The translations under genes were made by a program, and so were the position numbers. The notes beneath the pieces were generated by a model, which worked only from the letters and a program-made list of their open reading frames with translations, was not told where the DNA came from and made no database searches. Of a DNA stretch of 12,671 bases, positions 1 through 6,091 are shown in pieces. Numbering within the stretch: the stretch's first letter is position 1; each line of letters opens with the position of its first letter. The stretch is from assembly GCA_039922955.1 (NCBI GenBank), contig JBDTDR010000019.1:1-12671 (forward strand), in the 5' to 3' direction. The DNA is from Tumulicola sp039922955 (lineage in GTDB: Bacteria > Vulcanimicrobiota > Vulcanimicrobiia > Vulcanimicrobiales > Vulcanimicrobiaceae).

Positions 1-421
1 ACCGGTCGATCGCGAGGGCGCGGCATAAGCGTCCGGGGCCGCGGCACAGGTCGCGGACCGCTCCGGTCGCCCGCCGCCGCGCCATGAGTTCGAGCCCCTC
101 GAGAGGTTCTAAGGCGCGCACCAGCACGCCCGCGCCGAGGCCGTCGCTCTCGCTGGATAGATTGAAGCAGAAATTCGTTCCGTATATTTGATAGACGTAA
201 GCACGATGCGGCGGCCCGAAGAGCGTGGCGTTCCGCACGCTCTTTCCGCCAAACGCGTGACACGCCGGATCGCGCGGAAGGTAAGCCTCGGTTTCAACGA
301 TGCGTCCGGCGGTGAGGCCATCGGCACTTTGCCGCACCAGCACGAATCCCACCAAAGCGCGCGCGAGCGCGCGAGTCTCGTGCGGCAGATCTCCCGGGGC
401 AACGCGCCGAAAGGCGGTCAC
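1..421 (-). CDS. 3-methyladenine DNA glycosylase, AAG/Mpg family (partial, C-terminus beyond window)
   Basis: Base-excision repair enzyme that removes alkylated purines such as 3-methyladenine. About 140 residues are visible, and the frame stays open to the left edge. The human AAG active site can be followed residue by residue. The motif RIVETEAYL (residues 40-48) holds the catalytic Glu (E45) and the base-stacking Tyr (Y47), and H55 matches the pocket His. YVYQIYG (75-81) holds the stacking and intercalating tyrosines Y77 and Y80, and N87 matches the discriminating Asn. VRALEPLEGLELM and LCRGPGRLCRALAI follow as in the family. I chose the GTG at 421-419 because it forms a GTGA overlap with the stop of the upstream RNase H-like gene and leaves a normal short N-terminus; no Shine-Dalgarno site is needed if translation is coupled. 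With that neighbour it forms an operon behind the SOS-box promoter at 868-896. Family assignment is secure; induction by alkylation or SOS is inferred. Confidence 0.93.
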   Translation of the reverse strand, partial: MTAFRRVAPGDLPHETRALARALVGFVLVRQSADGLTAGRIVETEAYLPRDPACHAFGGKSVRNATLFGPPHRAYVYQIYGTNFCFNLSSESDGLGAGVLVRALEPLEGLELMARRRATGAVRDLCRGPGRLCRALAIDR

Positions 422-849
422 GCCGCGACGTTTAGCGCAACCTCGGCGCGAGCGCGCGCAGCTAAGTCGCCCTCGGCTGAAAACTCCAGCGTATAGTCGC
501 CGAGTTGGTTGAGCGCGCAGCACAGCCGAACGTAGGGGAGCACGATCGGCGCCGGGACGTCGCGATGGGCCGCGAGATCGTCAATCAGGGTCGCATCGTC
601 GAGCGCGAACCGGACCCTTCCCACACCCCACCCATGCAGGGCTCGAACGACCGCCGTCAGCGCCGCGTAGCCGACCTCGCGATTGCGGGCCGCAGACACG
701 CTGCTAACGCGAAACGGCATCCTTAAGAGGTGCTCGCCGGCTGGGGCCGTGACCCGGGCATACACGACGCCGTTGCCCCGGCCATTGGCCGCGTAGCCAA
801 TCGCGGTGTCGACCGCCGTCGCTGAGAATCTGGTTCGGCGCTTCTGCAT
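418..849 (-). CDS. RNase H-fold protein, function unknown
   Basis: A 143-residue protein with the layout of an RNase HI-like (RVT_3-type) domain. A first strand carries D14 and a GNGVVYARV turn/strand. A helix beginning NREVGYAAL carries E58, a strand ends in an Asp pair (D84/D85), and the C-terminal helix EGDLAARARAEVA carries D128. The order and spacing of the acidic residues (14, 58, 84, 128) resemble E. coli RNase HI (10, 48, 70, 134), so catalysis is possible, though overall identity to classical RnhA looks low. The ATG at 849 has a weak AAGAG at 860-856. The protein ends in a GTGA overlap with the AAG glycosylase gene. Immediately upstream lies a strong promoter with an embedded LexA-type palindrome. 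This context suggests a role in DNA damage (for example removal of RNA or ribonucleotides near repair sites), but that is inference. It could instead be a non-catalytic RNase H fold. The fold call is moderately sure and the function is unknown. Confidence 0.8.
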   Translation of the reverse strand: MQKRRTRFSATAVDTAIGYAANGRGNGVVYARVTAPAGEHLLRMPFRVSSVSAARNREVGYAALTAVVRALHGWGVGRVRFALDDATLIDDLAAHRDVPAPIVLPYVRLCCALNQLGDYTLEFSAEGDLAARARAEVALNVAA

Positions 850-867
850 GATGAACTCTTACCCGCA

Positions 868-896
868 ATTCTATGCGAACATATGTTCGATGTCAA
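868..896 (-). promoter_or_regulatory. Sigma70-type promoter of the RNase H-like/AAG operon
   Basis: On the minus strand the -35 hexamer TTGACA (896-891) is a perfect consensus. A 17-bp spacer (890-874) follows, then the -10 hexamer TAGAAT (873-868), which differs from TATAAT at one base. Transcription would start near 861, giving a leader of only about 12 nt before the ATG at 849. The -35 overlaps the TGA stop (895-893) of the upstream glycosyltransferase gene, so the repair cassette has its own promoter although it lies downstream in the same orientation. Confidence 0.85.
876..889. promoter_or_regulatory. LexA operator (SOS box) inside the promoter spacer
   Basis: CGAACATATGTTCG is a perfect 14-bp palindrome. 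It fits the Firmicutes/Actinobacteria LexA operator CGAAC-N4-GTTCG with no mismatch. It lies wholly between the -35 and -10 elements, where bound repressor would block RNA polymerase. Downstream are a DNA glycosylase and an RNase H-fold gene, so DNA-damage-inducible control fits the function. No lexA gene is in the window, so the assignment rests on motif, placement and target. Confidence 0.82.
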
Positions 897-2113
897 GCGA
901 TTTTCGCCGGCCGGACTAGGCTCTCGTAAAGGCCGAGCATCCGCTCGAGCTGACCGTCAATCGAAAAACGTTCGGCCGCCTGGCGAGCAAGCGTCGTTAC
1001 GGCTTGATCCCGCACCGCCGGTACGGCGCGAAGGGCCGCGGCGAAGGCGGCCGCCGTCGGCGCAACGACCTGGCCGGCCGCGCCCAGCACGTCGCGGTTT
1101 TGGGGGGCGTCGGCCGCGATGACCCGCGCACCGCCGGCCAGCGCTTCGGCCTGCACCAAGCCCTGCGTTTCGGTCGTACTCGGCATGCAGAACGCGTCGC
1201 AGCTGGCGTAAAGGTCGGGGAGCTGCTCGCGCGCGACGATGCCGAGGAAACGGGTTTGCGCGGCGACGCCGCACTCGCGCGCGCGTTCCTCCAGGATCGC
1301 GCGGGCCGGGCCCTCCCCCGCGATCGCCAACCGCAGCGAAGGATCGTTTGCGACCGCCATTGCCTCGAAGAGCAACTCGATGTTTTTTTCTTTTGCAAGG
1401 CGCGAGACGCACAGCACCAGGCGATCCCCGCGGTTTGCGCCGACTCGAGCGCGCAAGGCCTCATCGCGCCGGCCGGATCCAAAGCGTCGGACGTCGATCC
1501 CGCTGGGCACGACTTCGAGCCGCACCGTCACCCCGAGGTCGCGCAGGCGCGTGGCCATCGCCTGCGTCGGCACGACGACCGCGTCGGTCAGGTTGGCGAA
1601 CGTGCGCGTAAGCTGCGATGCGGCGTAACGCGTCGCGTTCGGCTCGAAAGGCACGTAGTGCGCGTAAGCCTCGAGCTGGGTGTGATACGTGTAGAGCAGC
1701 GGTATGCCGTACCGGCGCGCGTATCGCATCCCCATCCAGCCGGTGACGAACGGCGAGTGGACGTGCACCAGAGAAAGCCGCTTGATGATGTTGTTGACGT
1801 TGCGGCGGCTTACCAACGGCAGGGTCAGGCGATACGGCGTACGCGTCGGCAGTGGGAGCGACGGCATTCGGAAGACGGGGCCGTCGGCTTCATCGTAGCC
1901 GGGCATGCGCGGCGCGAAACAATACACCTGATGCCCGCGGGAGCGCAAGCCTTCGGCCAGCGTGTCGATCGAGGCGACGACGCCGTTGACAACCGGGCGG
2001 TAAACTTCGGTAAAAAACCCGACGCGCAGGGACTCCAAGGCAGGCGTCCTTCGCGCTTGCCGTTCACGCTCCGCCTCGAAAGGATGCTCCTGCCAAAATG
2101 AGACTTTCGGCAT
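893..2113 (-). CDS. GT4-family glycosyltransferase, diacylglycerol glucosyltransferase/mannosyltransferase-like
   Basis: Cytosolic or membrane-associated GT-B enzyme that transfers a sugar from a nucleotide donor. With the ATG at 2113 it has 406 residues. Visible family landmarks are FFTEVYRPVVNGV (about 33-45, N-terminal acceptor-side loop), HVHSPF (about 118-123), TYHTQLEAYAHYVPF (about 142-156), VVPSGIDVRRF (about 201-211), the donor-domain SRLAKEKN (237-244), and the EX7E motif ETQGLVQAE (315-323). The YHT..E.Y.HY.P signature is typical of 1,2-diacylglycerol 3-glucosyltransferases and PimB/MgtA-like mannosyltransferases, so a lipid acceptor is likely but not proven. An ATG at 2263 in the same frame would add 50 residues of low-complexity, Arg/Ala/Pro-rich sequence before the fold. 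I prefer 2113 because the last codons of that extension turn AT-rich at third positions, as intergenic DNA would; the upstream choice has a GGAAA about 7 nt before it and cannot be excluded. It is divergent from the wall-protein gene. Confidence 0.9.
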   Translation of the reverse strand: MPKVSFWQEHPFEAERERQARRTPALESLRVGFFTEVYRPVVNGVVASIDTLAEGLRSRGHQVYCFAPRMPGYDEADGPVFRMPSLPLPTRTPYRLTLPLVSRRNVNNIIKRLSLVHVHSPFVTGWMGMRYARRYGIPLLYTYHTQLEAYAHYVPFEPNATRYAASQLTRTFANLTDAVVVPTQAMATRLRDLGVTVRLEVVPSGIDVRRFGSGRRDEALRARVGANRGDRLVLCVSRLAKEKNIELLFEAMAVANDPSLRLAIAGEGPARAILEERARECGVAAQTRFLGIVAREQLPDLYASCDAFCMPSTTETQGLVQAEALAGGARVIAADAPQNRDVLGAAGQVVAPTAAAFAAALRAVPAVRDQAVTTLARQAAERFSIDGQLERMLGLYESLVRPAKIA

Positions 2114-2303
2114 ATGCCGCGCTTTCGATGACCGTGCTATATTGCGCGGGTCAGACCCGGCTGCCGGCTCGGCGGCCTCCCGCGGACCCCGGTCCATGAC
2201 CCGGTTCGCAGGAACGTCGGACGCGCCAGGGCTCTCCGGAGCCTCGGCATTCCGACGCTCCATGTTGGCGTTTCCATAAATCGGTTCGGATCCGTCACCT
2301 ATT

Positions 2304-2325
2304 CCCGGCGAATTCCAGCGCCGGG
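2304..2325 (+). other. Stem-loop in the leader of the 3D-domain gene
   Basis: CCCGGCG (2304-2310) and CGCCGGG (2319-2325) are perfect inverted repeats around an 8-nt loop. No T-tract follows on either strand, so it is not a classical terminator. It may be a structured element of the 5' leader or part of the divergent intergenic control region. Confidence 0.45.
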
Positions 2326-2336
2326 CTTCCCAGCCA

Positions 2337-2358
2337 TCGCACCTTTAGGGTAATGCGA
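2337..2358 (+). other. Second, weaker stem-loop in the same leader
   Basis: TCGCA (2337-2341) pairs with TGCGA (2354-2358), and an inner CC/GG pair closes a TTTA loop with an unpaired GTAA on the 3' side. It lies about 40 nt before the TTG start. It may be chance in GC-rich DNA, and no known riboswitch class was recognised. Confidence 0.3.
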
Positions 2359-2385
2359 AGTCCGGCTCGGTCTGCATTGTAAGTG

Positions 2386-2391
2386 AAAGGA
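2386..2391 (+). promoter_or_regulatory. Shine-Dalgarno site that fixes a TTG start
   Basis: AAAGGA sits 7 nt before the TTG at 2399-2401. There is no ATG nearby in frame, and the next candidate (GTG at 2423) lacks such a site, so this ribosome-binding site decides the start of the DUF348/G5/3D gene. Confidence 0.75.
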
Positions 2392-2398
2392 ACCCCGG

Positions 2399-3460
2399 TT
2401 GATCGGACGCGACCCCATCCGCGTGAGTCACGTGCTCGCCGTCGGCATTCTTACTGCCGGCATCGTCTTTGCGAGCTTTGTCACGCATCCGTCGTCGGCG
2501 CTCGCTTCGGCAGCCGCGACCGCACCCTCCGGCGTCCGGCGGGCGGCGAGCCACGCGGTTACGTTCGATTCCAACGGCGCGGCGACGCAGCACGTTACGG
2601 ACGCGGCAACCGTCGGCGACTTTCTGCGGGATCAGAATATCGCCGTCGGAGCGCTCGACTACGTCGATCCGGCGGCCGACGTTCCGCTTTCCGACGGCCT
2701 GGTCGTGAGCTATCGCGCCGCGGTTACCGTAACCATACTAACGGCGCACCAGCGCTTTGCCGCAACCTCGGCCGCCCAGGACGTCGGCGCGCTGCTCGAA
2801 GACCAGCACGTTCGTCTCGGTTCCGACGACGTCGTTGCGCCCGCGCTCGCGGACCCGGTTCCCGCCAACGGCGTCGTCCGGATCGAACGAGTCGTTACGT
2901 GGGTCCGAAACGAAAAGCACGCCATCGCTGCAAGCACGGTGCATCGGATCGATTCTTCGATAGCGCCCGGAACCTCGCGCACGATTGCTCCGGGTGCGCC
3001 GGGCGAGCGCGACGTTCTGGTGCGTTTCGTCCAGCGCGACGGTGGAACCGTGCAAAAATCGGTCGCCGCCTCGCACGTTGCGCGCAAACCGCGCGCCCGC
3101 GTCGTCGCCGACGGCGTCGGCGAATACCAAGCCTTCGAGCGTTTCGCCGCGCACGGCGTTGCGCGAACCGCGTATATCGCGCAGAGCGCCATGGAGATGG
3201 TCGCGACGGCTTACACGGCAGGCTGCGCCGGGTGCAGCGGCATGACCGCAAGCGGGCGCCGAGCCGGGCACGGGATCGTGGCGGTGGACCCGCGGGTCAT
3301 TCCGCTAGGCACGCGCCTGTTCATCCCCGGGTACGGGCCGGCGGTCGCGGGCGACACGGGCGGAGCGATTCACGGCAACCGGATCGACTTAGGATTTAAC
3401 TCGTTGCGCGACGCCCTGCTCTTCGGCCGTCGTCAAGTGACCGTCTACCGATTGAAGTGA
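2399..3460 (+). CDS. Secreted DUF348-G5-3D domain protein (YabE/Sps-like cell-wall enzyme)
   Basis: Predicted exported peptidoglycan-active protein of 353 residues. A signal peptide or N-terminal anchor spans about residues 9-37 (hydrophobic core LAVGILTAGIVFASFV, possible cleavage after ALA). Two DUF348 repeats follow (about 52-111 and 113-160), then a G5-like domain (about 161-238) and a C-terminal 3D domain (about 265-353). The three Asp that name the 3D fold are present: D297 in VDPRVIPLGTRL, D319 in AGDTGG and D330 in RIDL. These correspond to the MltA-like lytic transglycosylase site. Only two Cys of the usual Cys-rich loop are seen (C276, C279). It starts at TTG with a good Shine-Dalgarno site and ends in a GTGA overlap with ksgA. 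Adjacency of DUF348/G5 wall proteins with ksgA is conserved in Bacillus (yabE) and Mycobacterium (rpfB). Domain calls are confident; lytic activity is inferred. Confidence 0.92.
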   Translation: MIGRDPIRVSHVLAVGILTAGIVFASFVTHPSSALASAAATAPSGVRRAASHAVTFDSNGAATQHVTDAATVGDFLRDQNIAVGALDYVDPAADVPLSDGLVVSYRAAVTVTILTAHQRFAATSAAQDVGALLEDQHVRLGSDDVVAPALADPVPANGVVRIERVVTWVRNEKHAIAASTVHRIDSSIAPGTSRTIAPGAPGERDVLVRFVQRDGGTVQKSVAASHVARKPRARVVADGVGEYQAFERFAAHGVARTAYIAQSAMEMVATAYTAGCAGCSGMTASGRRAGHGIVAVDPRVIPLGTRLFIPGYGPAVAGDTGGAIHGNRIDLGFNSLRDALLFGRRQVTVYRLK

Positions 3461-4299
3461 CCGGTCCCGTCCATCCCCGCGCGCTGCTCGCGCGCCGGGG
3501 GTTGCGTCCCCGCAAGCGCTACGGACAAAACTTTCTCACCGACACCGCCGCCGCACATCGCATTGCGCGATTGTGCGTTTCCACGAGCGACGGACCCCGC
3601 GCGCGCGTCGTCGAAATCGGCGCGGGCACCGGCGCCCTCACCCTCGCGTTGCTCGAAGAGGGCGCCGACGTCACCGCGATCGAGATCGATTCCGATCTCG
3701 TTTTGCTGTTGCGCGCGCGCGCGGAGCTTCGCGACGCGCACGTTGTCGAAGCCGATGCGCTGGCGTTCGACTACGCGCAGTGGTCGAAGGGTGGCGCGTG
3801 GCACGTCGCCGGCAACTTGCCGTACAACGTCGCCACGCCGCTGATCGTAGGCTTTACCGAGATGGCCGACGGCCCCAGCACGCTCGCCGTGATGGTGCAG
3901 AAAGACGTCGCCGACCGCCTCGCGGCGCGGCCCGGAACGCCCGCATACGGGAGCCTTTCGGTAGCCGTGCAGTACGCGATGCGCGTCGAGCCCGCGTTCA
4001 CGCTCGGGCCGCAAGCCTTTTATCCGATGCCCAAGGTCGAATCGACGGTCGTCCGTCTGATTCGGCGTTCCGAACCGGCCGTACGCCCGCGCGACCTCGC
4101 GCTCTTTCGGAAGGTCGTGCGCGGCGCCTTCGCGTACCGCCGCAAGACGCTCGTCAACAGTCTCGCGCTCGCGTTGCACGTGCCTCACGCGACGATCGCC
4201 CGAGCGGTAGCGGTCAGCAATCTCTCTCCGGAGCAACGTGGTGAACGACTCGACCTCGACGATTTCGCCCGCCTGGCCGACGCGCTGGCCGAAAGATAG
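3457..4299 (+). CDS. rsmA: 16S rRNA (adenine(1518)-N(6)/adenine(1519)-N(6))-dimethyltransferase RsmA/KsgA
   Basis: Dimethylates two adjacent adenosines in the 3'-terminal hairpin of 16S rRNA during late 30S assembly, using S-adenosylmethionine. The 280-residue length is normal for the family. Visible motifs are RYGQNFL (21-27), which begins the fold, and the SAM-binding loop VEIGAGTGALT (52-62). E76 in AIEID contacts the ribose, D100 in VEADAL follows, the catalytic motif is NLPYN (120-124), and the target-loop motif is FYPMPKVES (188-196). A basic C-terminal helical domain (FRKVVRGAFAYRRKTLVNSL) follows. The GTG start at 3457 overlaps the TGA of the 3D-domain gene by 4 bp, which implies translational coupling. 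The 3' end overlaps the CPBP protease gene by about 59 nt. Also known as ksgA. Confidence 0.97.
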   Translation: MTGPVHPRALLARRGLRPRKRYGQNFLTDTAAAHRIARLCVSTSDGPRARVVEIGAGTGALTLALLEEGADVTAIEIDSDLVLLLRARAELRDAHVVEADALAFDYAQWSKGGAWHVAGNLPYNVATPLIVGFTEMADGPSTLAVMVQKDVADRLAARPGTPAYGSLSVAVQYAMRVEPAFTLGPQAFYPMPKVESTVVRLIRRSEPAVRPRDLALFRKVVRGAFAYRRKTLVNSLALALHVPHATIARAVAVSNLSPEQRGERLDLDDFARLADALAER

Positions 4300-4993
4300 T
4301 TTCAAAAGCGTCGCAGCGTGGCTGCTGGCGGCTTTCATGGCCGCGCTATTTCTCGCAGTTTTCGTCGCCGGCATACGGAGCAGCGCGCTTTCACTGCGCT
4401 CGATTACTCCGACCCTGATCGATCTCTCGATCGCGGTCCAGCTGGTTCTCGAAGGGGGGCTGGTCGCCGGCTTGCTCGCAGCGTTGCCGGGTCTGTCGAA
4501 GTTCGGCCTTCGAGAGCTCGGTTTCAGCCGCCCGGGTGCCGCAACCGTGTGGACGGCCGTGGCGGGAGCCGTGGCCATGGCGATCGTAGCGAACGGGAGT
4601 GCGTCGCTGATAGACTACTTCGGGCACGCCAAACATCAGCAGGACACCGTCGCCATTTTCAAGGGATTGCACGATCCCGCGACGATCGCGGCCTTCGCGA
4701 TCTTTGCGATTGCATTCGCTCCCATAGCGGAAGAGACGATCTTCCGCGTATTTTTCTTTAATTTCGGCCTGCGGTTCGGCGGGTTTTGGGGCGGCACGCT
4801 GTCGAGCGCCGCACTTTTCGGGCTCGCGCACGGCGATCTCTACGCGGCGCTTCCGCTGGCCCTCGGCGGCGTCGTTCTCGCCTTCGTTTATTACCGCACG
4901 CGCAATGCGTTTGCGCCGATGATCTCCCACGCGCTTTTTAACGCGCTTTCGATCGTCGCGCTGCTGACCGTTCCGAACCTCGCTTCAGGCTAG
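4241..4993 (+). CDS. CPBP-family intramembrane glutamic endopeptidase
   Basis: Multi-spanning membrane protein of 250 residues in the CAAX-protease/Abi (CPBP) superfamily, which includes Rce1-like enzymes. All three signature motifs are present in order inside hydrophobic segments: EETIFR (E164, E165, R169), FGLAH (F193, H197) and HALFN (H230, N234). About seven to eight hydrophobic stretches are visible, starting at WLLAAFMAALFLAVFVAG. Two GTG codons stand in tandem at 4238 and 4241; GGAG at 4230-4233 is 4 nt from the first and 7 nt from the second, so I chose the second. Either choice overlaps ksgA in another frame by about 60 nt. The next in-frame start (ATG 4337) would cut the first membrane helix. 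Substrate is unknown; bacterial members process or export peptides or modulate membrane signalling. The 3' end overlaps the convergent GT9 gene. Confidence 0.9.
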   Translation: MNDSTSTISPAWPTRWPKDSFKSVAAWLLAAFMAALFLAVFVAGIRSSALSLRSITPTLIDLSIAVQLVLEGGLVAGLLAALPGLSKFGLRELGFSRPGAATVWTAVAGAVAMAIVANGSASLIDYFGHAKHQQDTVAIFKGLHDPATIAAFAIFAIAFAPIAEETIFRVFFFNFGLRFGGFWGGTLSSAALFGLAHGDLYAALPLALGGVVLAFVYYRTRNAFAPMISHALFNALSIVALLTVPNLASG

Positions 4994-6091
4994 TACTTGG
5001 AGGGCGGCTTCGATGACCGCTTCGGCCGGAACCCCGCGCGTGTCGAGATATTCCAGGCGATGCTGCAGCGCCGGAGGCTTGGTCGTCGTTGCCGGACGCC
5101 GGTGGAAACCGCGATCCCGAACGTGCCGCCCGACCAGATGAGTCGCCGCGGGATTCGGCTCGTCGTACCAGTCGGGATGGTGTGCGAGCCACACTCCGAC
5201 GATTGGGATCCCGCCGCGCGCCATCGTCACGTGCAACGGGCCTGCGGGAACGCCGACAAAGAGACCGGCGCGCGCCGCAAGCGCTTTGTAGAGCCGCGCA
5301 AACGGTTCGTCGAGACCCGCGAACAGTTCGCGGAAACCGGCCGCGCCTTCGCCAAGGCGTTCGTCGTCCATGGAAACGAACCGCCAACGCGGGTCCACGC
5401 GGCGCAACGTTTCGACGAAGGCGCGCGCTTCCGAGCCGTCGCCCCAGTTCTTGCGTGCGGCGCTCACGCCGGCCCGCGAAATCACGCACACCCGCGTCCC
5501 CGGCGGCGCGAGCGCCGCCAGCCGTTCGTCGAACCGCTCCTGCGTTTGCAGCGGCACCGAAAAATCGATCGTGTTTGGCAGCGGGTTAGCCAGATCGAAC
5601 GATGCCAATCGCTCGGCCCGCACCAGCATTCGCGCGAGATTCCGCGCCTTCGTATGGAAGGGGTAGGCGGTCCGGCCCTCCGTTTCGGGATAGTCGGTCC
5701 AGAGCAGCACGTCGGGCGCGAACGCGAGCACCGCGGAATCGAGCGGCGGCGGCAGCGCGGCTTCCACGCTGCCGCCGTGCAGCCGGCGGAGGTCGAGACC
5801 GAGATGACGCGCGCCGCGGTCGGCACCGTCGCCGGGCGCGCGCACGCCACTGACAAGCGGTGTGAAGTACCGGTTGCCTTCCATGATGCTGCTATAGTCG
5901 TCACCGAAACGAGCGATCGCGTAGGCGTTGCTCGGCTCCAGCAGCGGTGCGATCGCGCCGAGATGCGTCCAGTCGCCCAGCCCGTGAGGCCAGTACACCA
6001 ATACGCGTGCGTCGCGCACGCCGGCAAAGCGGCCGCGGTCTTCGCGCATCGCCCGCCCGAGCAACGCGCGCGGCAGCGCCGGCTGGGTCAT
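4985..6091 (-). CDS. GT9-family glycosyltransferase, heptosyltransferase-like
   Basis: 368-residue GT-B protein resembling ADP-heptose:LPS heptosyltransferases. The N-terminal domain opens with RVLVYWPHGLGDWTHLGAIAPLL (29-51), matching the GT9 glycine-rich GxGD loop near the acceptor site. The C-terminal donor domain has GLFVGVPAGPLHVTMARGGIPIVGVW (about 276-301), matching the GT9 pattern G.D.GP.H.A.A.G.P...L. The Asp usually before GP is replaced, so donor use may differ from true heptosyltransferases. The ATG at 6091 makes an ATGA overlap with the DUF2079 gene; an in-frame extension to 6253 is only Arg-rich read-through inside that gene. It is the last gene of the ftsH-led operon and ends convergently with the CPBP gene. 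A role in a surface or lipid-linked glycan is inferred from the neighbours. Family call is good; the sugar is unknown. Confidence 0.82.
   Translation of the reverse strand: MTQPALPRALLGRAMREDRGRFAGVRDARVLVYWPHGLGDWTHLGAIAPLLEPSNAYAIARFGDDYSSIMEGNRYFTPLVSGVRAPGDGADRGARHLGLDLRRLHGGSVEAALPPPLDSAVLAFAPDVLLWTDYPETEGRTAYPFHTKARNLARMLVRAERLASFDLANPLPNTIDFSVPLQTQERFDERLAALAPPGTRVCVISRAGVSAARKNWGDGSEARAFVETLRRVDPRWRFVSMDDERLGEGAAGFRELFAGLDEPFARLYKALAARAGLFVGVPAGPLHVTMARGGIPIVGVWLAHHPDWYDEPNPAATHLVGRHVRDRGFHRRPATTTKPPALQHRLEYLDTRGVPAEAVIEAALQVLA

Noticed and set aside
1383..1394. A AAA AAC slippery heptamer in frame in the GT4 gene (minus strand)
   Set aside because: It encodes conserved residues (AKEKN) of the donor domain, the -1 frame downstream is a featureless Arg-rich shadow, and no supporting stimulatory structure was identified.
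1004..2101. 365-codon open frame on the plus strand opposite the GT4 gene
   Set aside because: GC-rich antisense shadow: Arg/His-rich composition, no recognisable domain, and the minus-strand frame has clear GT4 motifs.
2147..2159. Short palindrome CGGGTCAGACCCG upstream of the GT4 start
   Set aside because: Expected by chance in such GC-rich DNA and no promoter hexamers align with it.
2284..2305. Resemblance of the segment GGATCCGTCACCTA to the 3' core of the c-di-AMP (ydaO) riboswitch
   Set aside because: The required 5' elements (GGGG..ACC and GGGGUGAAUCC-like parts) are missing upstream and the core itself has mismatches at conserved positions.
3445..4578. 377-codon minus-strand open frame opposite ksgA
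   Set aside because: Shadow of the unambiguous ksgA and CPBP genes.
5321..5335. CGAACAGTTCG, similar to the SOS box half-sites
   Set aside because: The half-sites are separated by one base instead of four and it lies inside the GT9 coding region.
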